NCBI GenBank assembly: GCA_964634885.1
Contig: CAZWLN010000050.1
Span: forward strand, 1 to 33,974
Origin: DAINRZ01 sp964634885
Lineage (GTDB): Bacteria; Bacteroidota; Ignavibacteria; Kapaibacteriales; UBA2268
DNA: 33,974 nt
Direction of reading: 5' to 3'
Below the pieces are notes generated by a model. The model saw only the letters and a list, made by a program, of their open reading frames with translations, was not told the origin of the DNA and ran no database searches. Positions 14,076 to 24,320 of the stretch are shown here, one piece after another. Position 1 is the first letter of the stretch. Every line of letters starts with the position of its first letter. The translations under genes were made by a program, and so were the position numbers.

Positions 14076-17000
14076 ATGAATTATTTATCAATGGTTGTTG
14101 GTGTGTTGTCGGGATTGTTGCTTTTCAGCAGCCTGATCAGCCTGATATTTTATATTAGAAAAATTGAAAGAAAAATTAATTTACATTATTTCCTTTTCGG
14201 AATAACAGCAACACTTTACTTTCTGTTTAGTTACGCCGGTTTGTCTGTCGAAAATTTCCAGGATGCGGTATTTTATGAGAAAGTAATAAATTCTTTGATA
14301 ATTCTCACCGGAATACCATTCATATTTCTTGTGTCCAACATCACAAATGATCCTCGTAAAAGACTTCAATGGATATTTAACCTGATGTTACTCGTATTAT
14401 TCATAATTAACCTGATACTACCCTATGGATTGAACTTCTCATCACTTGGAAGCCTTAAGGCAATGAGGATACCGGGCAATAGCGAAGTGCATTACATTGA
14501 AGGTCCCGTCTCTTATATGGTATATCTGAGTGTAAGTGTAATGATTATGGGGTTGTACTATCTCCTGACGGCAATAATACGCTATGTTAAAGCCCATCCG
14601 ATTAAAATCAATGTTTTGATGTTTATTTTCCTGCTTTCAGGCATTTGCCTGATTATCGGCAATTATATATATCTATTGGGCGGACAAAGCAAGTTCTTGT
14701 TTGTGGACAGTTTGTGCTTTTTCCTGTTTTCATTTATCTTTACTGTCAGGAACCTGATTAATTTTCATGTCCTGATCCTTCAATATAAAAATTCGAAGTT
14801 GAAATATGAATCGCTCTTTGAGAATTCTAATGATTCAATTTTAATACTAAAATTCGGTAGAATTGTTGACTTTAACAGGAAAACCTGCGAGATGTTTGCT
14901 TGTACACGAGAGCATTTGCTTGGAAAAACTCCTTACAGTTTCTCTCCAGAAAAACAGCCTGACGGCAGCGATTCTGTAGAAAGAGCACTTGAAAACATTC
15001 AAAAAGCTTTACTTACTGATAGCCATACTTTTGAGTGGTTACACCAACGTTTTGACGGAACCTTGTTCTATTCTGAAATAACATTAAAGAAACTACTTAT
15101 CGGGAACGAGGAATTCATCCAATCTATTGTCCATGATATTTCAATGCGTAAACAGGCAGAACAGGCTCTTGAAAAAAGGGAAGAGCTATACAGTTCCCTG
15201 TTGACGGCTTCCCCCGACGCCATTACGGTTGCGGATAAAAATGGGATTATCACCTATCTTTCACCCAAAGCAATTAAAGTGTACGGAGAGACCTCTTCTG
15301 AGGATGTTGTCGGAAGGAATATAATTGAATGGGTTGTACCGGAAGAACACAACAGAGTATATGAGACCGTTCAAAAAATTATTGAACAGGGACAAATTAC
15401 TGAAAGAGAATTTAAATTACTTAGAAAAGACGGTTCAACATTCTATGGAGAACTGAGCGTTGCTGCAATACAGTCGAATGACGGCAACTTCGACGGCATG
15501 ATGATTATTACAAGAGACATTACAGCACGAAAAGAAAATGAAAAGAACCTCAGGCTGTCTGAAGAACGATTCTCAAAAATGTTTCATACTTCACCCGATT
15601 CCAATATGCTGACAGATATTGAAACAGGCTTGATAATCGAAGTAAACAAAGGATTCGAAGAAGTATTCGGCTTTACAAGGGAAGAAGCCATCGGTAAAAC
15701 AACAATTGAACTGGGTCTATGGTATTTTGCGGCAGAAGGACGGCAGAAATTACTCGACAAACTGAAAAAATATGGTGATGTGAGAAACCTCGAAGTCATC
15801 GGCAGGAAAAAGAACGAAGAAAAATTGATCTGTGATATTTCTGCCAATATCGTACAGGTTGGAGATAACAAATACCTGCTTACAATCCTGAGGGATGTTA
15901 CGGAACAACGTAAAGCTGAAGATGCGCTCCGCCTGTCGGAAGAAAAGTTCTCGATTGCATTCAGGACATCGCCCGACACTCTGGTAATTACAAATATCTC
16001 AACCGGGCTGGTCATCGAAGTCAATGAAGGATTTGAAAAAATGTTTGGCTATACACGCTCAGAAGTAATTGGTAAGATGACTACAGAGCTCAATCTGTGG
16101 TATGATCCGTTACAAAGAGATCAATTTATCAAGGAGGCACTGGAAAATGGCAGCATCAAAGAATGGATAGCCAAAGGGCGCCATAAAAACGGAAGCATTA
16201 TCATCGGCCAGTTCTCTGCCGAAATCATTGAAATCGACAAAGAAATCCACATATTTACTATTGTCAGGGATATTACCGAAAAGAAGAAAGCTGAAGAAGC
16301 TCTTAAGGAAAGTGAATGGCGTAACAGGATCATATCCGAACTTACTACAGATTATATATTCGTTGTCGATGTTGAAAACGACGGGAAACTGAGTCTGAAG
16401 TGGGCTTCAGACAATATGAAGACAGCAACAGGGAGGGAGATCGACGACGCTTCCACTTCTGACAATTGGAAAAACATTATTCATCACGAAGATCAAAATT
16501 CCTTCTTTGAATTTGTGAAGAATAGTATCAGTACTCTGGAATCAGGCGCTTTTGAGTGCAGGAGCTTTACTGTCAATGGGAAACAGCGTTGGATCAACAT
16601 CTTTGCCAAGCCTCATTTTGACAGCGTAACTAAGAAGATTACCTTTGTTGGTGCTGTGAAAGATATTTCTGAAAAGAAAATCGCCGATGAAGCCATTCGA
16701 CTGTCCGAAGAAAAATTCAACCTTGCTTTCAGGCTCTCGCCTGATTCTTTGGCGCTGATCAATCTTCGTACAATGATAGTCGAAGAAATAAACGACTCTC
16801 TGGAACGCATATTCGGCTACAGCCGCGAGGAAACCATCGGTAAAACGTATAATACCTACGAACAATGGGCTTCTGAAGAAGAAAAGGCCGATTTTATTGG
16901 AAAATTGAGGGAACATGGCCGTGTCAGCAATATGGAAGCTACCGGCATTCGTAAGTCAGGTGAACTGTTCAACGCAGTCCTTTCGGCTGAAAAATTGGTG

Positions 17001-20000
17001 CTGGGAGAAGATTCCTTCCTTCTGATTGTATGTCGTGACATAACCGAAAAGAAGAAATCAGAAGAAATGATGGCCCTGATACAGTATTCGATTGATAATG
17101 CCAACGACTTCGTTTACTGGATCGATGAACAAGCACGGATAAAATATGTAAACAATGCTGTAGCCAGAAGATTAGGCTATACAAAAGAGGAAATGATGTC
17201 AATGAGCCTCTTTACTATTGACCCGGTTTTCCCAAAAGGGCTTTGGAATCAACACTGGGATGATCTTCTTACCAATCATTCCCTTACTTTTGAAACAACT
17301 CACCGGACGAAGAACGGAGAACTGTTCCCGGTCGAAGTTACTGCCAACAGCATCGAATTCGGTAACAATGTCTATAATTGTGCCATTGTCCGCGATATTA
17401 CTGAGCGGAAACGCAATGAAGAGATGATCAAGTCGCGTATGCGCATCATGGACTACTCAAATACACACAGCCTCAACGAACTACTTCAATACTCACTCGA
17501 TGAGATTGGCGAACTGGTAAAAAGCCCTGTCGGTTTCTTCCATTTTGTCGAAGCCGACCAGGAGACACTGAGACTGAAGGCCTGGTCAACCAGGACTCTT
17601 AATGAGTTTTGTACCACAAACGCCTGGGACAGCCGGTACAGCTTAGATGAGGCCGGGGTCTGGGCCGACAGTGTCCGCTTGAAAAAACCGATTATTCACA
17701 ATGACTACGAAAGCCTTCCTGACCGCAAAGGGATGCCGGAAGGCCATGCCAATGTAATCAGGGAACTGGTGGTACCTGTAATCAGGAATGATAAGATTAC
17801 GGCAGTACTTGGAATCGGAAATAAAGTTACAGACTATACGGAAGCGGATGTCAGCATTGTGTCCTTTATTGCTGATTTTGCATGGGAGATTGCTGAGAAG
17901 AAGCGCACAGAAGAAGCTTTGAAGGAAAGCGAGTCATTCAAAGCCCTGCTGCTTGATACCATACCGATACCTGTATTCTACAAAGATACTAATGGTCAGT
18001 ACCTTGGATTTAACAAGGCTTTTGAGAAGCAGGTAGGCAAGAAATACGACGAGATGATAAACAAAGATGTAAACGAAGTGAATAAACCGGAGAGTGCCGG
18101 GATACATGAATACTACGACAGGGAAGTGATTGAGAAACAACAAACGGTAAGCTATGAAATGCATGTCCATGTCTGGGACGGGTCATATAATGATGCCCGG
18201 TTCTTTAAAGCACCGATTAAAGACAGCAATGGAAAAGTAATTGGGGTGATAGGTACGCTGATGGACCTGAGCATTATCAAAGAAGCCGAGAAAGCGCTGC
18301 TGGAAAGCAAGCAGGAAATGGAATGGCTGGTAAGAAGCATGGCCAGCGCTTTCATCATCTGGGGCATTAATTACGATGAAAATGGAACAATGAATGATTT
18401 TTCTTTCAACTATTTCAACGATGCCTATTCTCGGATTTCTCATCTTAACCTTGCTGACGTCAGGAACAAAACTGTACGCGAAGTATGGCCAAATACAGAA
18501 CAGGGCTGGTATGATGCCTTCGGTGAAGTGGCTAAAACCGGGATTACAAAGACTTTCGAGATGTTTCACTCTCACACTGACTGTTTATATCTATGTACTG
18601 CATACAGGCCCTGGGAAACGACAGACCGCATCTGTGCAATCCTCGACGACATTACGGAGCGAAAACGCGCAGAGACTGCACTTAAAGAAAGTGAAGCCTT
18701 CCTTGCTATGCTTCTTGTTACTATACCTATACCTTTTTACTATAAGAACATCGAAGGAAGGTATATTGGTTTCAATGACGCTTTTGAGAAGTTCATCGGA
18801 AAATCCAGGGAAGAAATCATCAATAAAACAGTTTTTGATATTACTTCTTACGAGATTTCAGAAGAGCACCTCCAAAAAGACAGGGAAATACTGGAAAATC
18901 CTTCCATCCAGATTTATGATATGTTGTTTACTACTGCTGATGGCTTTACTCATTCCATTATTAACCACAAAGCTCCTCTGTTGGATGATACCGGAAAGGC
19001 CATCGGCCTTATCGGCGCAATACTTGACATCAGTGATATTAAAAAGGCTGAGAAAGACCTGCTCGAGAGCAAGCAGCAGATGGAATGGCTGGTTAGGAGC
19101 ATGGCAAGCGCATTCATTGTCTGGGGCGTTACCTTCGACGACAATGGTGTCATTAAAGACCTGATTTTCGATTATTTCAACGATGCCTATTCCCGCGTTT
19201 CAGGATTGAACCTGTCTGATGTGCAGTATAAAACAGTGCATGAAGTGTGGCCCGAGACAGAAAAAAGCTGGTACCAGGTCTATGGTGAAGTGGCTTCAAC
19301 CGGCGTAGCAAAAACCTTCGAAATGTTCCATGCCCACACTCACGGACTCTACCTGTGTACTGCATACAGGCCCTGGGACTCTCCAAACCGGATATGTGTC
19401 ATTTTCGATGACATCACTGAACGTAAGCGTGCTGAAATTGCTCTGAAGGACAGCGAGGAGAATCTCAGGATTACCCTCAATTCCATCGGTGACGCTGTAA
19501 TTGCGACGGACATAAATGGCAGAATTACACAGATGAATCCGGTAGCCCAGGAATTGACGGGTTGGAGTTTTGATGCTGCTGCCGGCAGAGACCTGGCCGA
19601 TGTGTTCCGTATTGTTAACTCAACAACAAAAGAAACAATTAACAACCCGGTGTCAGAGGTTCTCCGGTCCGGTGAAATCGTAGGCCTTGCCAATCATACC
19701 ATGCTCATATCCAGGGACGGAAAAGAATGCCAGATCGCCGACAGCGCAGCCCCCATCTTCAATATCGACGGAGCTATCGTCGGTGTGGTACTGGTTTTCA
19801 GGGATATAACCGAAGAATACCACCTGCAGTTGCAGATCAGGCAAAGGGAAGAGCAGTTCAGGACCATATTCGTGAACTCACCTTTTTCCATTGCAATTAA
19901 CAGATTGAGCGACGGGATATTCCTCAAAGTTAATCCGATGTTTACAAAAATGCTCGGAATTACTGAAAATGATGTAATAGGAAATCATCTGTACGATGTT

Positions 20001-21347
20001 TTCCAATATCAGACCCCGGATGATTTCAACATTCTACGAAATATAATCAACGAACAAGGCACAATCGAATATCTGCCAATGGTGTTCAAAACAAAGCAGG
20101 GGATGAAGCTGGATGTCATCTATTCCGCATCAATTATCGATTTTGAAGGTGAGAAGTGTATCGTCAGTATGACAGCCGATGTGACCGAAACCAAAAAACT
20201 CGAAGAGCAGCTTCAGCAATCCCAGAAAATGGAAGTCATCGGCCAGCTTGCAGGCGGCATTGCCCACGACTTCAACAATATGCTGGCCGGAATACTCGGT
20301 TCCGCAGAGATCATCAACTTCAAATCTCCCGAAGCTTCCCGCATCAATCACCATGCGAATATAATTATCGACACGGCTAAGAGAGCAGCCGAACTGACAC
20401 AAAAACTCCTTACTTTCTCGAGAAAAGGCAAGACATACTCGGCTCAATTAGACATCCACGATGTTATTAAGTCTGCTGTCCAAATTCTACAAAGCAGCAT
20501 CGATAAACGTATTACGATAAATATCGACTACAGCGCCGGGCAAAGCCGGTTTCTCGGGGACCAGACCTTAATGCAGAACGCCATTCTCAACATCTGCATC
20601 AATGCCAGGGATGCAATGCCCAACGGTGGTTCCATTACAGTCTCGACTAGAAATATTTTTCTTGGCGAGCACTTTTTCAAAGAAAACCGCTATATGCTTG
20701 AACCCGGTAACTATATCGAGGTGGACATTACCGACACCGGGAAAGGAATTGAAAAAGATATGCTGGAGAAGATATTTGAGCCGTTTTTCACCACAAAGCC
20801 GGTTGGGAAAGGGACAGGCCTCGGGCTTTCTGTTGTTTACGGTACTGTGAAAGACCATCGCGGCGCTATTAATGTTTACAGTGAAGTAGGCAGGGGAACA
20901 TCGTTCAAAGTGTTCCTGCCCGTTGACAACAGGGATATCATCGAAGAGACAAAAACTATTAATGAGATAATTACAGGAAAGGGATGCATACTCATTGTGG
21001 ACGACGAGGAAGTAATCAGGAACAATGCTTCGGAATTGCTTTCGGAACTGGGTTACACTTCCATATTAGCTAACGACGGCGAGGACGCTGTCGAAATCGT
21101 TAAAAACAAAGATACGGCGTTCACTTTGGTACTGATGGACATGATCATGCCTAAAGTTAGCGGAAGCCAGGCCTTCGAAGAAATTCACATGATCGACCCC
21201 GATCTTAGAGTTGTCATCTGTTCCGGGTTCAGTAAAGATGATTCGGTGAACTTACTGTTGCAGAAAGGTGCGGCCGGGTTCCTGCAAAAACCTTATACTC
21301 TGACTTCTTTATCGGCGATGATAAAAAGTGTTGTCGATAATGCCTAA
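14076..21347 (+). CDS. Giant hybrid sensor histidine kinase with about 13 PAS domains, GAF and receiver
   Basis: This 2,423-residue protein should sense several signals, autophosphorylate and pass phosphate to its own receiver. An N-terminal region of about seven membrane helices (1-235) is followed by PAS units starting near residues 243, 371, 498, 624, 749, 880 and 1003. A GAF domain (about 1122-1285) and PAS units near 1288, 1415, 1542, 1669, 1796 and 1927 follow. The HisKA domain begins at 2052 with H2064 in GGIAHDFNNM. The ATPase domain (about 2165-2283) has the N-box ILNICINARDAM and the G-boxes DTGKGI and GKGTGLGLS. A receiver (about 2305-2420) has acidic D2309-D2310 and the acceptor D2355. 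No output DNA-binding domain is present. PAS 8-9 and 10-11 are a recent duplication. ATG 14076 is preferred to TTG 14064. Confidence 0.94.
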   Translation: MNYLSMVVGVLSGLLLFSSLISLIFYIRKIERKINLHYFLFGITATLYFLFSYAGLSVENFQDAVFYEKVINSLIILTGIPFIFLVSNITNDPRKRLQWIFNLMLLVLFIINLILPYGLNFSSLGSLKAMRIPGNSEVHYIEGPVSYMVYLSVSVMIMGLYYLLTAIIRYVKAHPIKINVLMFIFLLSGICLIIGNYIYLLGGQSKFLFVDSLCFFLFSFIFTVRNLINFHVLILQYKNSKLKYESLFENSNDSILILKFGRIVDFNRKTCEMFACTREHLLGKTPYSFSPEKQPDGSDSVERALENIQKALLTDSHTFEWLHQRFDGTLFYSEITLKKLLIGNEEFIQSIVHDISMRKQAEQALEKREELYSSLLTASPDAITVADKNGIITYLSPKAIKVYGETSSEDVVGRNIIEWVVPEEHNRVYETVQKIIEQGQITEREFKLLRKDGSTFYGELSVAAIQSNDGNFDGMMIITRDITARKENEKNLRLSEERFSKMFHTSPDSNMLTDIETGLIIEVNKGFEEVFGFTREEAIGKTTIELGLWYFAAEGRQKLLDKLKKYGDVRNLEVIGRKKNEEKLICDISANIVQVGDNKYLLTILRDVTEQRKAEDALRLSEEKFSIAFRTSPDTLVITNISTGLVIEVNEGFEKMFGYTRSEVIGKMTTELNLWYDPLQRDQFIKEALENGSIKEWIAKGRHKNGSIIIGQFSAEIIEIDKEIHIFTIVRDITEKKKAEEALKESEWRNRIISELTTDYIFVVDVENDGKLSLKWASDNMKTATGREIDDASTSDNWKNIIHHEDQNSFFEFVKNSISTLESGAFECRSFTVNGKQRWINIFAKPHFDSVTKKITFVGAVKDISEKKIADEAIRLSEEKFNLAFRLSPDSLALINLRTMIVEEINDSLERIFGYSREETIGKTYNTYEQWASEEEKADFIGKLREHGRVSNMEATGIRKSGELFNAVLSAEKLVLGEDSFLLIVCRDITEKKKSEEMMALIQYSIDNANDFVYWIDEQARIKYVNNAVARRLGYTKEEMMSMSLFTIDPVFPKGLWNQHWDDLLTNHSLTFETTHRTKNGELFPVEVTANSIEFGNNVYNCAIVRDITERKRNEEMIKSRMRIMDYSNTHSLNELLQYSLDEIGELVKSPVGFFHFVEADQETLRLKAWSTRTLNEFCTTNAWDSRYSLDEAGVWADSVRLKKPIIHNDYESLPDRKGMPEGHANVIRELVVPVIRNDKITAVLGIGNKVTDYTEADVSIVSFIADFAWEIAEKKRTEEALKESESFKALLLDTIPIPVFYKDTNGQYLGFNKAFEKQVGKKYDEMINKDVNEVNKPESAGIHEYYDREVIEKQQTVSYEMHVHVWDGSYNDARFFKAPIKDSNGKVIGVIGTLMDLSIIKEAEKALLESKQEMEWLVRSMASAFIIWGINYDENGTMNDFSFNYFNDAYSRISHLNLADVRNKTVREVWPNTEQGWYDAFGEVAKTGITKTFEMFHSHTDCLYLCTAYRPWETTDRICAILDDITERKRAETALKESEAFLAMLLVTIPIPFYYKNIEGRYIGFNDAFEKFIGKSREEIINKTVFDITSYEISEEHLQKDREILENPSIQIYDMLFTTADGFTHSIINHKAPLLDDTGKAIGLIGAILDISDIKKAEKDLLESKQQMEWLVRSMASAFIVWGVTFDDNGVIKDLIFDYFNDAYSRVSGLNLSDVQYKTVHEVWPETEKSWYQVYGEVASTGVAKTFEMFHAHTHGLYLCTAYRPWDSPNRICVIFDDITERKRAEIALKDSEENLRITLNSIGDAVIATDINGRITQMNPVAQELTGWSFDAAAGRDLADVFRIVNSTTKETINNPVSEVLRSGEIVGLANHTMLISRDGKECQIADSAAPIFNIDGAIVGVVLVFRDITEEYHLQLQIRQREEQFRTIFVNSPFSIAINRLSDGIFLKVNPMFTKMLGITENDVIGNHLYDVFQYQTPDDFNILRNIINEQGTIEYLPMVFKTKQGMKLDVIYSASIIDFEGEKCIVSMTADVTETKKLEEQLQQSQKMEVIGQLAGGIAHDFNNMLAGILGSAEIINFKSPEASRINHHANIIIDTAKRAAELTQKLLTFSRKGKTYSAQLDIHDVIKSAVQILQSSIDKRITINIDYSAGQSRFLGDQTLMQNAILNICINARDAMPNGGSITVSTRNIFLGEHFFKENRYMLEPGNYIEVDITDTGKGIEKDMLEKIFEPFFTTKPVGKGTGLGLSVVYGTVKDHRGAINVYSEVGRGTSFKVFLPVDNRDIIEETKTINEIITGKGCILIVDDEEVIRNNASELLSELGYTSILANDGEDAVEIVKNKDTAFTLVLMDMIMPKVSGSQAFEEIHMIDPDLRVVICSGFSKDDSVNLLLQKGAAGFLQKPYTLTSLSAMIKSVVDNA
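17938..19455 (+). repeat. Tandem duplication of a two-PAS block inside the kinase gene
   Basis: Two blocks of about 762 bases (17938 onward and about 18700 onward) encode the same pair of PAS units. Equivalent points are the ATG of MEWLVRSMASAFI at 18318 and at 19080, exactly 762 bases (254 codons) apart. YLCTAYRPW also recurs near the end of each copy. The second unit is better conserved than the first. Confidence 0.85.
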
Positions 21348-21430
21348 TAGCAGATTTCATTTTGTCAGTTTGTGAATAATTGTTAAATTTAAATATATCA
21401 ATTATTTATAAATTGACATAGAGGTTACGG

Positions 21431-22039
21431 ATGAAAAAGATTCTCATTTCTCTCTTGTCTCTTCTAATGCTGTTGTCGGTTTCATGCAATGATGACAATC
21501 CTTCGGACGACGGCAATACCAATCTTAGCGGGCTGTATTTACCGCTGAAAATCGGCAATTGGTGGAAGTATGCAGCAAGCGGCGCTAATATGCCGGATAC
21601 CATTGTTTACACTGCGTCAGGCGACTCTACAATCAACAATCAATCGTGGTTCATCTTCTCTAATGATTATAATTCAGGCATTGTAATGCACAGGCACGAC
21701 GGCAATATTGCAATGATGAGAGTCGGGAACAGTGAATACAAGATTTTCGATGAAACATGCAAAACCGGCGATTCCCTTGTTACTAACTACACAACAAACA
21801 ATGTCCAGTTTAAAGTCGTTTCAAAAATACTTGAAAAAGGGGTTACAAAAACTGTTAACGGAAAGGAATACAAGGATGTCCTGATGGTTAGATTGTACTT
21901 TTATACTTCTGAGAACCAATCAGAGTTCAGCCTGGTTTCAATAGAAGATGACTATTTTGCAAAAAACATTGGTGCGATAAAAATGTATATTGAAGGTTTT
22001 ATTAATAAAGAATTGGTTAGCTATTCAGTAACTAAATAA
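21431..22039 (+). CDS. Putative lipoprotein of unknown function
   Basis: The 202-residue product begins MKKILISLLSLLMLLSVSC, a lipoprotein signal with the lipobox LSVSC, followed by an acidic linker (NDDNPSDDGN). It is therefore likely to be lipid-anchored and exposed outside the inner membrane. The rest contains LYLPLKIGNWWKYAASG, a pattern often seen in secreted Bacteroidota/Ignavibacteria proteins with a single beta-rich domain. A GAGG ribosome site lies 6 bases before the ATG. It starts about 80 bases after the kinase gene on the same strand, so it could be read from the same transcript. It converges on a minus-strand gene. Function not known. Confidence 0.85.
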   Translation: MKKILISLLSLLMLLSVSCNDDNPSDDGNTNLSGLYLPLKIGNWWKYAASGANMPDTIVYTASGDSTINNQSWFIFSNDYNSGIVMHRHDGNIAMMRVGNSEYKIFDETCKTGDSLVTNYTTNNVQFKVVSKILEKGVTKTVNGKEYKDVLMVRLYFYTSENQSEFSLVSIEDDYFAKNIGAIKMYIEGFINKELVSYSVTK

Positions 22040-22150
22040 ACCAAAGGTGAAGTAAGATAAAATGCTCATATATTGGCACGCAGTGTTCCTATTTTGCAAT
22101 GACTTGACGCAATGACATAAAGTAATTGACAAACAAATGTAAACTATTAA

Positions 22151-23119
22151 TCAGAATATTCCTGTTTCAAGAAGCAGAATGATGAGGACGCCAATCAGTG
22201 AGGCTACTGAAAAGGCAAACGCCAGGTTTTGCTTTTTCTGAAAGTTGCCGGACTGGTTTTCATATTCCAGTATTCTGGAACTCAGTCTGTAAATGGAGCT
22301 TTCTACGGCGCCGATGCTGGACTTATTCAGTTCGAGAAGCCGGGCATAGTTCTGCCTGTCGTTTTCCAGTTCGCCGATGATCTGTGTCAGCTGTTCACGT
22401 TTCTGGTTCATGCCTTCCATCTGTGAACCGATCCTGTTCCTGATGTCGTTGTATATCTCATCTCCGCGGTATGTAACACTTGTAACCTTGTTCCTGATTC
22501 CCGCGAACTCATCCATCAACTCTTTGAAGTCGTTGTTGTACGCATCGCTTACATTGTTGACTTTCAATTCAAAAGCGGCAACCCTCGATTCGATCTGCTT
22601 GAATTTCATGGCATTTTTCTGGTCGAGTTTCATGGTCTCGGCTTCGAGGTATTTTTCCATTTTCTGCCTGAAGTTGTTGAGGATGTTGTCCAACTCCAGT
22701 TCTGACTTGGACTTGACGCTCTTCAGCAGTATGTCGAATTCCTTGATTGTTTTGGGTATTTCGAGTTTCAGGAAGTTCTCAACCTCAGAGACCTGCTTTT
22801 TGACGAGTGTGTGAAGTTGTGTTAAGGAATCCCTCAGATCGACGATGTTCTCGAGGTTGTCATATATCTTTATGGTTTTTTCAGTTCGCGACTCGATGAA
22901 TTTCAGCGATTCCTGGACTTTTTGGTTAAGTTTCAGGGTTGTATAGTTAACCTCATTCCTGATCTCGTCCATCATGTGTTCTACGGCTGACCGCTGCTGT
23001 TCGAGTTTAATCCTTTCAATCTCGATGTACTTAAAGGCTTTTTCGTATTCTTTTGCCTGCGATCTGATGGTATCGAACAATCCCCTGACTTCAGGGCTAA
23101 TCGCTTTTGTTTCTTCCAT
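22151..23119 (-). CDS. Tail-anchored coiled-coil protein of unknown function
   Basis: The 322-residue product is almost wholly charged helix with heptad-like spacing (for example IEIERIKLEQQRSAVEHMMD, LENDRQNYARLLELN), which predicts long coiled coils from about residue 15 to 295. One hydrophobic helix near the C-terminus (LAFAFSVASLIGVLIILLLE) would anchor it in the membrane with the coiled coil in the cytoplasm. There is no signal peptide. It converges on the lipoprotein gene and diverges from the PilM-like gene. A structural or membrane-organising role is possible, but the family is not recognised. Confidence 0.82.
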   Translation of the reverse strand: MEETKAISPEVRGLFDTIRSQAKEYEKAFKYIEIERIKLEQQRSAVEHMMDEIRNEVNYTTLKLNQKVQESLKFIESRTEKTIKIYDNLENIVDLRDSLTQLHTLVKKQVSEVENFLKLEIPKTIKEFDILLKSVKSKSELELDNILNNFRQKMEKYLEAETMKLDQKNAMKFKQIESRVAAFELKVNNVSDAYNNDFKELMDEFAGIRNKVTSVTYRGDEIYNDIRNRIGSQMEGMNQKREQLTQIIGELENDRQNYARLLELNKSSIGAVESSIYRLSSRILEYENQSGNFQKKQNLAFAFSVASLIGVLIILLLETGIF

Positions 23120-23387
23120 TTTTCTAACAATCCATTATTTCAAATATTGTGTAATTGAAAAAAGATTTTCAATTGAAACTTTTGTAATATGGTAATTATC
23201 AATAATATAACAAAATATTTTTCTTAAATAATTCAATTATTAGCTGTTATTGACAAATACGAGGGCAATTGAAAGAATAATTTGCACCGGTTTGTCATTC
23301 ATTCCTTATAGCCTGAAGGAAATTTTGTATTGACCTTTATGAAAAATTTGTTAACTTTAATTTTTGTTAAATTATATATTAATAAAT

Positions 23388-24320
23388 ATGAATTTGTCCC
23401 TTTGCGTACATTACAGTTTCGAGAGGATTTATCTTGCGGTTGTCGGGCAAACAGCCAGGGGCATGTCCATTGAATATATTAATTCGACAACCAACGGCAT
23501 TGACCTGGACAATCCCAATGACAAAAAGTCCTTGGGTTCGGTTGCTGAACTCAACGCAATCCTTGCCGACATCGACAGGGATATACGGGGAATATATATT
23601 ACTTTGCCGTCAGAATATGTACTGGTAACACAGTTTCCGGGAAAAGACAACCTTTCACAGTCCGATATACAGAAGCTGATAAACATTGAAGTAAAACAAG
23701 CCTATCCGCAGTACAACAGTACTGACTATACCTTCAATGTCATACCACTGGCGCCGCGGCTCAACGGCACAAAGATGATGATGGCAGAAATAATACCAAA
23801 CATGGTTTTCACTAATGCCAAGAAATTGCTTGCACAGGTAAAAGCTCCCGTTGCCAGGATTGAGATTTCCCAATTCAACGCTCACAACGCTTTCCTCTAT
23901 AACTATCCCGAAGAAAAAGACTCTACGGTTTCATTCTTTTCGATACAGGACAGGTTTGTCGATGTCAGTGTCGTCAAAGCAGGCGTCCCGGCCTATTATA
24001 ACCTCCTGAAGTTCAATGACAACAGCGAACTGTCAGCGATATTTGAAAAAGAAATCGACCGCATCATGACTGACTATGTCGAGTTCATCGACGCTGCTTA
24101 CCTCTTCGGTTCCGGCCTCACCAGGACAATTTACGACGACTCCGAAGCGCTCCTTTCAGGCATGGTTATGAAAACCGGACGGCTCAACGCGTTCCGGATG
24201 TTCGGCTCTTCGCTCAGCGACAGGGAAAAGGAATATTGCCGCAAGACCTATCACATCTTTCCGCCTTGTGTTGGCAGCGCACTGCCTCCGTCCCATGAAA
24301 GGCTCAAGTTCTTCCAATGA
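23388..24320 (+). CDS. PilM-like (actin/ASKHA-fold) protein
   Basis: The 310-residue product resembles PilM/EpsL-type proteins, the cytoplasmic actin-fold component of type IV pilus and type II secretion machines. The pattern includes an early SFERIYLAVVG strand-turn, LSQSDIQKLINIEVKQAYP near residue 90, MMMAEIIPNMVFTNAKKLL, and a later strand pair (FVDVSVVKAGVPAYYNLL) like the second actin lobe. It is shorter than typical PilM and no PilN, PilO or PilQ follows. The start is ATG 23388, not the TTG at 23364. Its stop overlaps the rsmD start by four bases, so the two are translationally coupled. Assignment to PilM is by pattern only. Confidence 0.68.
   Translation: MNLSLCVHYSFERIYLAVVGQTARGMSIEYINSTTNGIDLDNPNDKKSLGSVAELNAILADIDRDIRGIYITLPSEYVLVTQFPGKDNLSQSDIQKLINIEVKQAYPQYNSTDYTFNVIPLAPRLNGTKMMMAEIIPNMVFTNAKKLLAQVKAPVARIEISQFNAHNAFLYNYPEEKDSTVSFFSIQDRFVDVSVVKAGVPAYYNLLKFNDNSELSAIFEKEIDRIMTDYVEFIDAAYLFGSGLTRTIYDDSEALLSGMVMKTGRLNAFRMFGSSLSDREKEYCRKTYHIFPPCVGSALPPSHERLKFFQ

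Noticed and set aside
18394..19164. A 256-codon open frame in another phase of the kinase gene
   Set aside because: It overlaps well-conserved PAS units in the main frame, and its translation is low-complexity Leu/Ser-rich sequence with no family match.
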